A stretch of DNA of 64,000 nucleotides from Streptomyces sp. NBC_01267 (GCF_036241575.1 NZ_CP108455.1:2556501-2620500), one strand, 5' to 3'; counted from the stretch's first letter, positions 7,641 to 16,477 are shown. Numbers and translations are program-made. Notes: generated by a model from the sequence alone, not told the origin.

Positions 7641-8888
7641 TCACTGGTCGGCCAGGCCGGACTCGGCGGGTCTGCCGGAGTAGTCGGGCAGGTCCGCGAT
7701 GCTGCTGATCTTCTCGCCCATTTTGAGCATCTGGTTCAGGAACAGGGGCCGGGACAGCAGGCCGTTGCGGAACCTTATGCCGCGCGCGGTGCCGGGCGCG
7801 AGGAACTTCCCGGTGCGGTCGCCGCTCTTCTGGCAGCCCTCGGCGTACCGCCGGAGCCGGTTCTCGTACCGGGTGAAGGCCGCCCGGTGGTCACCGTCGG
7901 CGCGCGCGAGTTCCCCGGCGAGCACATAGGCGGCGACCACGCCCGTACCGGTGCCCATGCCGCCGATGGTGGCTCCGCACGCGGCGTCGCCGACGAGAGC
8001 GACCCGCCCGGTGGACCAGGTCGCCACGTCCGCCCGGCTGATCGAGTCGAAGTACAGGTCAGGGGCCTCCCGCAGCGAGGCGAGCAGCCGGGGCACCTCC
8101 CAGCCGAGGCCGGAGAAGGCCTGGGCGATCAGCTGCTTCTGCTGCTCGGGGTCGTGGCGGTCGTACGCCAGCTCGTCCGCGGCGAAGACGAAGAAGGCCC
8201 TGGCCCGCTCCGGGTTCCGGTGATCGACACCCACGGAGGCGAGCCGTCCCGGCACGTTGTAGCCGGCCGGCCCCTTTCCCGGACCGAGGTAGTTGGGAAG
8301 CGTCCAGGCGGCGGCGTAGTAGCCGAGATGACTCACGAAGTCCCGTTCGGGGCCGAAGGCCAGCTGGCGGACGTGGGAGTGCAGCCCGTCCGCGCCGATC
8401 ACCAGACCGAACTCGCGTGACGCCCCGTGCCGGAAGTCGGCCCGCACACCGGTGGGGGTCTCGGTGAGGCGGGTGATCGAGTCGCCGAAGACGTACTCGG
8501 TGTGCGGGAGGCTGCGTTCGTACAGCACCCGGGCCAGGTCGCCGCGGAGCACCTCCACGGCGCCCCCGGCGAACTCGGCGGGCAGCCGCAGCAGCGTCCG
8601 GCCGTCCTCGCCGACGAAGTGCATCGGACTGCCGCCGGTCTGGATCCGGCGCAGTTCGGGAAGCAGGCCCATCCGTTCCAGCACGGTCAGGTGGGTCTCA
8701 CCGCGGAAGTCGACGGCCTGGCCCCCCTCGCGCAGCGCCGGAGCCAGCTCGACGACGGTGGGCTCGAAGCCGTGACGCCCCAGCCAGTAGGCCAGCGCGG
8801 GACCGGCGATGCTCGCGCCGGAGATGAGGACCGTCCTGTTCGTGTTTCTGGCGGCGTTCGTGTTTCTCGTGGTGTTCGCGTTGTTCAT
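7641..8888 (-). CDS. FAD-dependent aromatic-type monooxygenase
   Basis: Group A flavoprotein monooxygenase (PheA/TetX/MhbM-like), 415 residues. The ADP-binding motif is VLISGASIAGPALAYWLG near residue 20, with the usual third Gly of GxGxxG present. The DG motif appears as VIGADGLHSHVRQ, and the second FAD motif as GRVALVGDAACGATIGGMG. Residues 2-18 are an Asn/Thr/Arg repeat (NTTRNTNAARNTN), an odd low-complexity leader. The ATG at 8888 has a very good GGAGGAACC ribosome site. It is divergent from the TetR gene at 9069, the common layout for a monooxygenase controlled by its neighbour and induced by its substrate, probably a drug or aromatic compound. The substrate is unknown. Confidence 0.88.
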   Translation of the reverse strand: MNNANTTRNTNAARNTNRTVLISGASIAGPALAYWLGRHGFEPTVVELAPALREGGQAVDFRGETHLTVLERMGLLPELRRIQTGGSPMHFVGEDGRTLLRLPAEFAGGAVEVLRGDLARVLYERSLPHTEYVFGDSITRLTETPTGVRADFRHGASREFGLVIGADGLHSHVRQLAFGPERDFVSHLGYYAAAWTLPNYLGPGKGPAGYNVPGRLASVGVDHRNPERARAFFVFAADELAYDRHDPEQQKQLIAQAFSGLGWEVPRLLASLREAPDLYFDSISRADVATWSTGRVALVGDAACGATIGGMGTGTGVVAAYVLAGELARADGDHRAAFTRYENRLRRYAEGCQKSGDRTGKFLAPGTARGIRFRNGLLSRPLFLNQMLKMGEKISSIADLPDYSGRPAESGLADQ

Positions 8889-8984
8889 GGTTCCTCCATG
8901 GCGGGGCCCGGCCCGAGCGCGACCGGGCAGCACTGAGCAGCACCGGACGACATCGAAACTGCGTCCATTGGATACTGTTATTTA

Positions 8985-9003
8985 CTGTGTACCATAGACA
9001 CAG
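8985..9003. promoter_or_regulatory. Candidate TetR operator
   Basis: CTGTGT (8985-8990) and ACACAG (8998-9003) form a perfect inverted repeat with a 7-base spacer, ACCATAG. It sits in an AT-rich pocket (8965-9003) between the divergent monooxygenase and TetR genes. Size and symmetry fit a TetR-family site that would control both genes. Confidence 0.55.
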
Positions 9004-9068
9004 TTCGCCTCGCACGACAAGAGCCAGCCACTCGTGCGACAAGACCCAGCCAGGAGGGCGCGACCGGC

Positions 9069-9785
9069 ATGGCCGACACGTACGCAGAGACGGCACGGCT
9101 GCTGTGGGGGCCGCACCCCAAGCCGGCCCGGGGCCCGAGGCCGACCCTCGATCTGGACCGGATCGCGCGGGCCGCGGTCGAGATCGCCGACACCGCGGGG
9201 CTGGCCGATGTGTCCATGCAGCGGGTCGCCGCGCAGCTGTCCGTCACCAAGATGGCGCTGTACCGGTACGTGCCCGGCAAGGCCGAGCTGGTCGCCCTGA
9301 TGGTGGACGCGGCGATCGGCCCCTACCCGGCAGCAGAGGGGCCGCAGGAGGGCTGGCGGGAACAGCTGGAGGACTGGGCCCGTCGGCTGTACACCGTCTT
9401 CCACCAGCACCCGTGGGCGCTGGACGTCACCAGCGGGCCGCGGATCATGGGGCCCGGGGAGCTGTCCTGGATGGAGCGCGCCATCTCCGCGCTGGACGGT
9501 ACGGGGCTGAGCGGCGCCGAGCGGATGGACACGGCCGTCCTGCTCACCGGGCACGTCCGCAGCATCACCCAGCAGGCCGTCGCGGCGGGCCCCGCGGACA
9601 ACCCCGGGGCCCAGCTGGGCGCCGTCCTCGGCGAGCTGATGCGGACACACGGCGAGCGCTTCCCCGCACTCACCGCGGCGCTCGCCTCGGAGGCCCGGTC
9701 CGGGGGGCAGGACCAGGCGTGGGAGTTCGGCCTGCAGCGCATCCTGGACGGCCTGGCCGTGATCGTCGAGCAGCGACCGCACTGA
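9069..9785 (+). CDS. TetR/AcrR-family regulator with TetR_C-like domain
   Basis: Regulator of 238 residues. The HTH occupies about residues 28-75 (DRIARAAVEIADTAGLADVS then MQRVAAQLSVTKMALYRYVP), matching the TetR DNA-binding domain. The C-terminal all-helical part (about 90-238) resembles the TetR_C ligand domain, with a WALDVTSGPRIMGPGELSW segment typical of the drug-sensing branch in actinobacteria. Divergent from the monooxygenase across an inverted repeat, so autoregulation and control of the monooxygenase are inferred. Its stop is followed within 15 bases by an 18-base tandem repeat tract. Confidence 0.87.
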   Translation: MADTYAETARLLWGPHPKPARGPRPTLDLDRIARAAVEIADTAGLADVSMQRVAAQLSVTKMALYRYVPGKAELVALMVDAAIGPYPAAEGPQEGWREQLEDWARRLYTVFHQHPWALDVTSGPRIMGPGELSWMERAISALDGTGLSGAERMDTAVLLTGHVRSITQQAVAAGPADNPGAQLGAVLGELMRTHGERFPALTAALASEARSGGQDQAWEFGLQRILDGLAVIVEQRPH

Positions 9786-9799
9786 CCGCACCGCCCGCG

Positions 9800-9895
9800 G
9801 AACGGCCCGACCGGAGGGAGCGGCCCGACCGGAGGGAGCGGCCCGACCGGAGAGAACAGGCCGACCGGAGGGAACGGGCCGACCGCGCGGAACAG
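9800..9895. repeat. 18-base tandem repeat, about five copies
   Basis: The unit GGCCCGACCGGAGGGAGC is repeated about five times with growing divergence to the right (GAGAGAACA and GAGGGAACG variants). The tract begins 15 bases after the tetR stop. All frames through it stay open because the period is a multiple of three, which creates spurious Arg/Pro/Asp-rich reading frames. No hairpin typical of a terminator is obvious. Confidence 0.85.
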
Positions 9896-10112
9896 GCGGC
9901 CCGGAGTCGGGCACACTCCGTGCCCGTACGTGGAGATCCCCTGGCGGCCACCGCCCCCCGCCTCGCCCTTCAGGGGCAACCCGCCGGACACCCGGCCGTC
10001 ACACGGCGACCACCCGGCACGCGACAGCGGGCCTGTTCAGCCCCGTGGACGTGGGTTTTGTCATGGCCAACTCTTCGCTGTTCGTAGTGACAAACAGCCC
10101 GGGATTGCGTAC

Positions 10113-10143
10113 CTTCACATGACGTTCACAACGAGACTTAGAT
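10113..10143 (+). promoter_or_regulatory. Candidate promoter with PHO-box-like direct repeat
   Basis: CTTCACATGAC (10113-10123) and GTTCACAACGA (10124-10134) are two adjacent 11-base units sharing TTCACA. This is the spacing and core of Streptomyces PhoP boxes (consensus near GTTCAYYYRSG). The first TTCACA (10114-10119) also works as a -35, with TTAGAT (10138-10143) 18 bases downstream as -10. A transcript would begin near 10150 on the plus strand. No annotated gene follows until the hairpin at 10392. The PHO-box reading is a pattern match only. Confidence 0.4.
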
Positions 10144-10187
10144 CACACGCTTTGTGGGGTAACCATTCCGGTGGGTCGAGTGTCTAA

Positions 10188-10286
10188 GTGAACGATGCCA
10201 CGGATGTCTTGGGGGACGTCCAACGGAATGTCTTGGGGGACGTTCCAGGCAAGCGTTGGCCGGGGCACGTGCCACGGGGAGCTTGA
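10188..10286 (+). CDS. Possible 32-residue small ORF with internal 8-residue repeat
   Basis: A GTG-started frame ending in TGA encodes a 32-residue peptide with two tandem units DVLGDVQR and NVLGDVPG. The repeat comes from a 24-base direct repeat of ATGTCTTGGGGGACGT (10204-10219 and 10228-10243). The only purine-rich stretch upstream (GGTGGG, 10171-10176) is 11 bases away, so translation is uncertain. It lies between a plausible promoter (10113-10143) and a strong hairpin (10392-10440), so a transcript is likelier than the peptide. It may instead be a small RNA. I recognise no family. Confidence 0.3.
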   Translation: MNDATDVLGDVQRNVLGDVPGKRWPGHVPRGA

Positions 10287-10391
10287 GCGGCCCTCCCGTC
10301 GAGTACGTACCCCGGCAGACCGCGCCAGCGGTCACGCGCTCACCAGACGCCCGGACCGGATCCCGTGGGGGGAATCCGCCCGGGGAAACGG

Positions 10392-10440
10392 AAAGCGCCC
10401 CGTACGTCGACCCGTGGGGGGATCGGCGGCGGGGCGCTTT
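10392..10440. terminator. Terminator hairpin between the short transcript and citA
   Basis: AAAGCGCCCCG (10392-10402) pairs perfectly with CGGGGCGCTTT (10430-10440) over 11 bp with a 27-base loop, and on the plus strand is followed by TC. It can end both a plus-strand transcript from about 10150 and the minus-strand citrate synthase message (stop at 10538). The 752 bases from 9786 to 10537 otherwise hold only the repeat tract and the small transcript region listed separately. Confidence 0.7.
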
Positions 10441-10537
10441 TCGGTTACGGCCTCCACCGTCATCAACGGGGGAGGCCGCAGAAGCACCCGGCGTCCGCGC
10501 GAGGCGTCGGCCGGGTGCGTCGGCGGGGCTGACTGTG

Positions 10538-11827
10538 TCAGCGGCCCTCGACCGGCGTGAAGTCGCGCAGGACCTCACCGGTGTAGATCTGGCGCGGGCG
10601 GCCGATACGGCTTCCCGGCTCCTTGATCATCTCGTGCCACTGGGCGATCCAGCCGGGCAGCCGGCCGATCGCGAAGAGCACGGTGAACATCTCGGTCGGG
10701 AAGCCCATGGCCCGGTAGATCAGACCCGTGTAGAAGTCCACGTTCGGGTAGAGCTTCCGCTCGACGAAGTAGTCGTCGGCCAGCGCGTGCTCTTCGAGCT
10801 TCAGCGCGATGTCCAGCAGCTCGTCGTCCTTGCCGAGAGCCGAGAGGACGTCGTGCGCCGCCGCCTTGATGATCTTCGCCCGCGGGTCGAAGTTCTTGTA
10901 GACGCGGTGCCCGAAGCCCATGAGCTTCACGCCGTCTTCCTTGTTCTTCACCTTGCGGATGAAGCTGTCGACGTCGCCGCCGGACTGCTTGATGCCTTCG
11001 AGCATCTCCAGCACCGACTGGTTGGCGCCACCGTGCAGCGGGCCCCACAGCGCGCTGATACCGGCGGAGATCGAGGCGAACATGTTCGCCTGCGAGGAGC
11101 CGACCAGACGCACGGTGGACGTCGAGCAGTTCTGCTCGTGGTCCGCGTGCAGGATGAACAGCTTGTCCAGCGCCGCGACCACGACCGGGTCGGGCACGTA
11201 CTCCTGCGAGGGGACCGAGAAGGTCATCCGCAGGAAGTTCTCCACGTACCCGAGGTCGTTGCGCGGGTAGACGAACGGGTGGCCGATCGACTTCTTGTAC
11301 GCGTACGCCGCGATGGTCGGCAGCTTCGCGAGCAGGCGGATCGTCGAGAGGTGACGCTGCTCCTCGTCGAAGGGGTTGTGGCTGTCCTGGTAGAACGTCG
11401 ACAGCGCGCTGACCACGGAGGACAGCATCGCCATCGGGTGCGCGTCGCGCGGGAAGCCGTCGAAGAACCGCTTGACGTCCTCGTGCAGCAGGGTGTGCTG
11501 CGTGATCTCGTTCTTGAAGGTCGCCAGCTCGTCGACCTTGGGAAGCTCGCCGTTGATCAGCAGATACGCCGTCTCAAGGAAGGTCGACTGCTCGGCGAGC
11601 TGCTCGATCGGGTATCCGCGGTAGCGCAGAATGCCCTGCTCGCCGTCGAGGTAGGTGATCCCGGATTTGTACGCGGCGGTGTTGCCGTATCCGCTGTCCA
11701 GTGTCACCAGACCGGTCTGGGCCCTGAGCTTCCCGATGTCGAAGCCCTTGTCGCCGACGGTGCTGTCGATCACCGGGTAGGTGTACTCGCCATCGCCGTA
11801 CCGCAGTACTACAGAGTTGTCGCTCAC
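10538..11827 (-). CDS. citA: Citrate synthase
   Basis: Type I-like hexameric citrate synthase, 429 residues, condensing acetyl-CoA and oxaloacetate at the entry of the TCA cycle. Active-site elements are visible: GPLHGGANQSVLEML (His), MGFGHRVYKNFDPRA (His/Arg) and NVDFYTGLIYRAMGFP (catalytic Asp). The length matches Streptomyces CitA exactly if the GTG at 11827 is used; AGGGATGAC precedes that GTG. The frame is open to 11884, but the extra N-terminus is arginine-rich and has no ribosome site. It is monocistronic: the preceding recD2 gene lies 134 bases upstream on the same strand, and a strong hairpin lies downstream. Confidence 0.96.
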   Translation of the reverse strand: MSDNSVVLRYGDGEYTYPVIDSTVGDKGFDIGKLRAQTGLVTLDSGYGNTAAYKSGITYLDGEQGILRYRGYPIEQLAEQSTFLETAYLLINGELPKVDELATFKNEITQHTLLHEDVKRFFDGFPRDAHPMAMLSSVVSALSTFYQDSHNPFDEEQRHLSTIRLLAKLPTIAAYAYKKSIGHPFVYPRNDLGYVENFLRMTFSVPSQEYVPDPVVVAALDKLFILHADHEQNCSTSTVRLVGSSQANMFASISAGISALWGPLHGGANQSVLEMLEGIKQSGGDVDSFIRKVKNKEDGVKLMGFGHRVYKNFDPRAKIIKAAAHDVLSALGKDDELLDIALKLEEHALADDYFVERKLYPNVDFYTGLIYRAMGFPTEMFTVLFAIGRLPGWIAQWHEMIKEPGSRIGRPRQIYTGEVLRDFTPVEGR

Positions 11828-11960
11828 GTCATCCCTCACCGACCTAGTGCCTCTTCTTCGAGGTGCCCTGACTGTCTCTACCATCCCCCACTTGGCTCAG
11901 CAGAGTGCACTCGGGGTCGCCCATTGGGCTATTTAGCGGCACTGAGTGCCGCCAACTTAT

Positions 11961-14231
11961 CTATCCTGCCCTCTGCCCTCCGACACCGGAAACCCGGGGT
12001 GACGTTTGCCACGGCTGCGCCTCGGGCCTTCCCCCTGCCAGTCTGTGGTCAAGCGCGGTAAACCGCCTGCCCGCGGAGACCGTGCGCACCGCCTGGCCGA
12101 TCGCCTTGCGGGAGCCGACCAGGACGACCAGCTTCTTCGCCCGGGTCACTGCCGTGTAGAGCAGATTTCGCTGGAGCATCATCCAGGCGCCCGTGGTGAC
12201 CGGAATGACCACCGCCGGATACTCGCTGCCCTGCGAACGGTGGATCGTCACGGCGTACGCGTGCGCCAGCTCGTCCAGCTCGTCGAAGTCGTACGGCACC
12301 TCTTCGTCCTCGTCGGTGCGCACCGTCAGCTTCTGGTCCTCCGGGTCGAGCGAAGTGACCACGCCCACCGTGCCGTTGAAGACGCCGTTGGCACCCTTGT
12401 CGTAGTTGTTGCGGATCTGGGTGACCTTGTCGCCGACCCGGAAGACCCGGCCGCCGGACCGCTTCTCCGGCAGGCCGGGCCTGGCCGGGGTGATCGCCTG
12501 CTGGAGCAGTCCGTTGAGGGTGCCCGCGCCGGCCGGGCCGCGGTGCATGGGGGCCAGCACCTGGACGTCCCGGCGCGGGTCGAGGCCGAACTTCCGCGGG
12601 ATGCGACGGGCCGCCACGTCGACGGTGAGTCTGCCCGCCTCCTCCGTCTCGTCCTCGACGAAGAGGAAGAAGTCCGGCAGGCCCTGGGTGATCGGGTGCG
12701 TACCGGAGTTGATCCGGTGGGCGTTGGTGACGACGCCGGACTGCTGGGCCTGGCGGAAGATCCGGGTCAGCCGGACGTTCGGCGCGGGGCTGGTGGCGGA
12801 GAGCAGATCGCGCAGCACCTCCCCCGCGCCGACCGAGGGCAGCTGGTCCACATCGCCGACCAGGAGCAGATGGGCGCCGGGGGCGACGGCCTTGACCAGT
12901 TTGTTGGCGAGGAGCAGGTCCAGCATCGACGCCTCGTCCACCACGACCAGGTCCGCGTCGAGCGGGCGCTCCCGGTCGTACGCCGCGTCGCCGCCCGGTT
13001 TCAGCTCCAGGAGGCGGTGCACGGTGGACGCCTCGGCGCCGGTCAGCTCGGAGAGCCGCTTGGCGGCGCGCCCGGTGGGGGCGGCCAGCAGGACCTTGGC
13101 CTTCTTGGCGCGGGCCAGTTCGACGACCGAGCGGACCGTGAAGGACTTGCCGCAGCCGGGGCCGCCGGTGAGGACGGCGACCTTCTCGGTGAGCGCGAGC
13201 CGGACCGCCGCCTGCTGCTCGGGGGCCAGCTCCGCGCCCGTACGCCCCGCGAGCCAGGTCAGGGCCTGCGTCCAGTCGACGTCCCGGAAGGCGGGCATCC
13301 GGTCCTCCTCGGTGCGCAGCAGCCGGACGACCTGGGAGGCGAGGGAGATCTCGGCGCGGTGGAAGGGGACCAGATACACCGCGCTGATCCATTCCTCACC
13401 GCCTTCGGGGCCCGGCACCCGCTCCCGTACGACGCCCTCCTCCACGGCCAGTTCGGCGAGGCAGTCGATGACCAGGCCGGTGTCGACCTGGAGGAGCTTG
13501 ACCGCGTCGGAGATGAGCTGCTCCTCGGGGAGGAAGCAGTGGCCCTGGTCGGTGGACTGGGACAGCGCGTACTGGAGGCCGGCTTTCACCCGCTCCGGCG
13601 AGTCGTGCGGGATCCCGACGGCCTGGGCGATGCGGTCGGCGGTGAGGAAGCCGATGCCCCAGACGTCGGCGGCCAGCCGGTACGGCTCGTTCCGCACGAC
13701 GGAGATCGAGGCGTCGCCGTACTTCTTGTAGATGCGCACGGCGATGGAGGTGGAGACACCGACCCCCTGGAGGAAGATCATCACTTCCTTGATCGCCTTC
13801 TGCTCCTCCCAGGCGGCGCCGATCATCTTCGTGCGCTTGGGCCCGAGGCCGGGGACCTCGACGAGGCGCTTGGGCTCCTGCTCGATGATGTCGAGGGTGT
13901 CCAGGCCGAAGTGCGTGGTGATCCGGTCGGCCATCACCGGGCCGATGCCCTTGATGAGGCCGGAGCCCAGATAGCGCCGGATGCCCTGGATGGTCGCGGG
14001 GAGGATCGTCGTGTAGTTCTCCACGGTGAACTGCTTGCCGTACTGGGAGTGCGAGCCCCAGTGCCCCTCCATGCGCAGCGATTCCCCCGGCTGCGCGCCG
14101 AGCAGCGAGCCGACGACGGTCAGCAGGTCGGAGCCGCGGCCGGTGTCGACGCGGGCGACCGTGTAGCCGTTCTCCTCGTTGGCGTAGGTGATCCGCTCCA
14201 GGACCCCTTCCAGCACTGCCATGTTGGACAT
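11961..14231 (-). CDS. recD2: RecD2-family ATP-dependent DNA helicase
   Basis: A 756-residue SF1B helicase of the RecD2 type (RecD-like without RecBC). The N-terminal part carries the OB-like start (MAVLEGVLERITY) and the helix-hairpin-helix region with LVEVPGLGPKRTKMIG near residue 125. The motor has Walker A GGPGCGKSFT near 360, a Q-motif-like LAPEQQAAVRLAL just before it, Walker B VVVDEASMLD, the Gln/Arg motif VGDVDQLPSVGAGEV, and C-terminal motif VI AVTIHRSQGSEYP with LLYTAVTRAKKLVVLVG. Such enzymes unwind 5'-to-3' and serve in repair or replication-stress tolerance. An in-frame ATG nine bases downstream (14222) could be used instead. The C-terminal 25 residues are family-variable. Confidence 0.94.
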   Translation of the reverse strand: MSNMAVLEGVLERITYANEENGYTVARVDTGRGSDLLTVVGSLLGAQPGESLRMEGHWGSHSQYGKQFTVENYTTILPATIQGIRRYLGSGLIKGIGPVMADRITTHFGLDTLDIIEQEPKRLVEVPGLGPKRTKMIGAAWEEQKAIKEVMIFLQGVGVSTSIAVRIYKKYGDASISVVRNEPYRLAADVWGIGFLTADRIAQAVGIPHDSPERVKAGLQYALSQSTDQGHCFLPEEQLISDAVKLLQVDTGLVIDCLAELAVEEGVVRERVPGPEGGEEWISAVYLVPFHRAEISLASQVVRLLRTEEDRMPAFRDVDWTQALTWLAGRTGAELAPEQQAAVRLALTEKVAVLTGGPGCGKSFTVRSVVELARAKKAKVLLAAPTGRAAKRLSELTGAEASTVHRLLELKPGGDAAYDRERPLDADLVVVDEASMLDLLLANKLVKAVAPGAHLLLVGDVDQLPSVGAGEVLRDLLSATSPAPNVRLTRIFRQAQQSGVVTNAHRINSGTHPITQGLPDFFLFVEDETEEAGRLTVDVAARRIPRKFGLDPRRDVQVLAPMHRGPAGAGTLNGLLQQAITPARPGLPEKRSGGRVFRVGDKVTQIRNNYDKGANGVFNGTVGVVTSLDPEDQKLTVRTDEDEEVPYDFDELDELAHAYAVTIHRSQGSEYPAVVIPVTTGAWMMLQRNLLYTAVTRAKKLVVLVGSRKAIGQAVRTVSAGRRFTALDHRLAGGRPEAQPWQTSPRVSGVGGQRAG

Positions 14232-14352
14232 GGGAAGACGCTACCGCCCGGGTCCGACAGGCCGTCCCGGGGAGCGTCTGCGCGCCCCGGGGCACCCGGG
14301 CACAAACCGGGACGGCACCGTCACGATCGGGTCACGGAGTGCTGGAGGCTTC

Positions 14353-14402
14353 TTGACCCGCACCCGTGTAATCGATTTCAATCACCTGTGTAATCGATTC
14401 CA
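14353..14402 (+). promoter_or_regulatory. Promoter with two LacI-type operators upstream of the rbs-type regulator
   Basis: TTGACC (14353-14358) and TTCAAT (14377-14382) form a -35/-10 pair with 18 bases between. Two near-identical operators, GTGTAATCGATTTCA (14366-14380) and GTGTAATCGATTCCA (14388-14402), are centred 22 bases apart, two helical turns. Each contains the palindrome AATCGATT typical of LacI-family sites. One covers the spacer and the other the start-point region. Autorepression by the LacI gene that follows is the natural reading. Confidence 0.8.
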
Positions 14403-14429
14403 TGCGGTGTATGAGGAGGCGGCCCTGCG

Positions 14430-15455
14430 ATGGCGAGCATCAAGGACGTCGCTGCCGGTGCGGGCGTTTCCGTCGCCACGGTGTCCCGGGTGCTCAACGG
14501 CCATCCGTCGGTCCGGCCCGACACCCGCGCCCGGGTGTCGGCCGCCGTGGAGGCCCTCGGCTACCGGCCGAACGCGGTGGCCCGTTCCCTGCGCACCGCG
14601 CAGACCCGCACCCTCGGCCTGGTCATCAGCGACGTGCTGAACCCGTACTTCACCGAGCTGGCCCGCTCCGTCGAGGACGAGGCCCGCGCCCACGGCTACA
14701 GCGTCGTCATCGGGAACGCCGACGAACAGCCCGCCCTCCAGGACCACCACATCCGCACCCTCGTCGACCGGCGCATCGACGGCCTGCTCGTCAGCCCCAC
14801 CGACGGCGGCTCCCCGCTGATGCTGGACACCGTACGGGCCGGTACCCCGATGGTCTTCGTGGACCGCTGGATCCCGGGGGTGGACGTCCCCGTCGTACGG
14901 TCCGACGGGGACGCCGCCGTCCGCGACCTGGTCGCCCATCTCTACGCGCTCGGCCACCGCAGGCTCGCCATCATCGCGGGCCCGGCCACGACCACCACCG
15001 GCAGCGAGCGCGTCGAAGCCTTCCGCGACGCCCTGCGGGAGCACGGGCTGCCGCTGCCCGACGCCCTGATCGGACACGGCGACTTCCAGGCGGCGAGCGG
15101 GCGCCGCGAGACCGAGCGTTTCCTCGCGCTCGCCGAGCCGCCCGAGGCCGTCTTCGCCGCGGACAATCTCATGGCCCTCGGCGCGATGGACGCGATCCGG
15201 GCCCGCGGGCTGCGCATCCCGCACGACATCGCGCTCGCGGCCTTCGACGACATCCCGTGGTTCGTGCACACCGACCCGCCGGTCACGGCCATCGCCCAGC
15301 CCACCGGTGAACTCGGCCGGGCCGCCGTACGGGCCCTGATCGACCGGATCGAGGGCAGGGTCCCGCGGTCCGCGATCCTGCCCGCCCGGCTGGTGGTCCG
15401 GCGCTCCTGCGGCGAGCCGCCCGCGCCGCACCGGACCGGCAACTCCAGGAAATAG
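14430..15455 (+). CDS. LacI-family regulator of the ribokinase gene
   Basis: A 341-residue LacI/GalR repressor. The HTH is IKDVAAGAGVSVATVSRVLN (residues 4-23) followed by the hinge helix PNAVARSLRT. The periplasmic-binding-protein-like core runs from about 60 to 330, with LGLVISDVLNPYFTELARS and AAFDDIPWFVHTDPP. GAGGAGG lies ten bases before the ATG. It is followed after 15 bases by a ribokinase gene on the same strand and is preceded by paired operators, so it probably represses itself and the kinase until ribose or a related pentose binds. No ABC transporter for ribose lies beside it. Confidence 0.9.
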   Translation: MASIKDVAAGAGVSVATVSRVLNGHPSVRPDTRARVSAAVEALGYRPNAVARSLRTAQTRTLGLVISDVLNPYFTELARSVEDEARAHGYSVVIGNADEQPALQDHHIRTLVDRRIDGLLVSPTDGGSPLMLDTVRAGTPMVFVDRWIPGVDVPVVRSDGDAAVRDLVAHLYALGHRRLAIIAGPATTTTGSERVEAFRDALREHGLPLPDALIGHGDFQAASGRRETERFLALAEPPEAVFAADNLMALGAMDAIRARGLRIPHDIALAAFDDIPWFVHTDPPVTAIAQPTGELGRAAVRALIDRIEGRVPRSAILPARLVVRRSCGEPPAPHRTGNSRK

Positions 15456-15470
15456 GAAAGCAGGACAGAG

Positions 15471-16376
15471 ATGTACGACTACGACCTGCTGGTCGTGGGG
15501 TCGGCCAACGCCGACCTGGTGATCGGCGTCGAACGCCGCCCCGCCCCCGGCGAGACCGTGCTCGGTTCCGACCTGTCGGTCCACCCGGGCGGCAAGGGCG
15601 CCAACCAGTCGCTGGCCGCCGCCCGGCTCGGCGCCCGCAGCGCCCTGCTGGCCCGGGTCGGGGACGACGCCCACGGGCGGCTGCTGCTGGACTCCCAGCG
15701 CGCGGCCGGGGTCGACACCACCGGCGTTCTCGTCGGCGGAGCGCCCACCGGGGTCGCCCTGGTCACCGTGGACCCGTCGGGCGACAACAGCATCGTCGTC
15801 TCACCGGGCGCCAACGCCCGGCTCACCCCCGACGACATCCGCGCGGCGGGCGCCCTGTTCGCCGCGGCGCGGGTGGTGTCGGCGCAGCTGGAGATCCCGC
15901 TGGAGACGGTCACCGAGGTGGCGCGCACCCTTCCGGCCGGGGTCCGGTTCGTCCTGAACCCGTCCCCGCCCGCGCCGCTGCCCGACGACGTGCTGGCGGC
16001 CTGCGACCCGCTGGTGGTCAACGAGCACGAGGCGGCGGTCGTGCTGGGCGGCACGGCGGGCGACTCCCCCGAGGACTGGGCGCGGGCGCTGCTCGCGCTC
16101 GGGCCGCGCTCCGTGGTGATCACGCTGGGCGCGGCGGGCGCGCTGGTCGCGGACGGCCGTACGGGTACGGTCGCGCGGGTACCGAGCCCCCGGGTCGAGG
16201 CCGTGGACACCACGGGCGCCGGTGACGCCTTCACCGCCGCGCTGGCCTGGCGGCTCGGGCTGGGCGAAGAGCTGGCGGAGGCCGCCGCGTTCGCCGCGCG
16301 GGTGGGTGCGGCGGCCGTCACGAAGGCCGGTGCGCAGGAGTCCTACCCGACCGCCGACGAGGTCTCCGCACGGTGA
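15471..16376 (+). CDS. rbsK: Ribokinase
   Basis: PfkB-family carbohydrate kinase of 301 residues phosphorylating ribose at O5. N-terminal substrate motif LVVGSANADLVIGVERRPAP, PfkB signature 1 GGKGANQSLAAARLG at about residues 41-55, NPSPPAPLP, LVVNEHEAAVVLG and the C-terminal catalytic motif DTTGAGDAFTAALAW with the base Asp near residue 247. An Asn-Glu-His-Glu segment near 183 fits the Mg/ATP region. It is cotranscribed with the LacI gene. Specificity for ribose rather than another pentose or nucleoside is inferred from overall similarity. Confidence 0.9.
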   Translation: MYDYDLLVVGSANADLVIGVERRPAPGETVLGSDLSVHPGGKGANQSLAAARLGARSALLARVGDDAHGRLLLDSQRAAGVDTTGVLVGGAPTGVALVTVDPSGDNSIVVSPGANARLTPDDIRAAGALFAAARVVSAQLEIPLETVTEVARTLPAGVRFVLNPSPPAPLPDDVLAACDPLVVNEHEAAVVLGGTAGDSPEDWARALLALGPRSVVITLGAAGALVADGRTGTVARVPSPRVEAVDTTGAGDAFTAALAWRLGLGEELAEAAAFAARVGAAAVTKAGAQESYPTADEVSAR

Positions 16377-16477
16377 GGGCGGCGGGCGTCCTCGCCCGTC
16401 AACTCCCCTGCGCCTGAGCCGAAGTGGCCCGTCGCCGGGTGAAGTGGCTTGTGCAGTCCAGGAGATGAGCCGTGCGA

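Noticed and set aside
9800..9895. CRISPR array
   Set aside because: The 18-base units are directly adjacent with no unique spacers.
12006..14393. Long plus-strand open frame opposite recD2 (795 codons)
   Set aside because: Shadow frame of the helicase gene; composition is Gly/Asp/Leu/Val-skewed and no motif is present.
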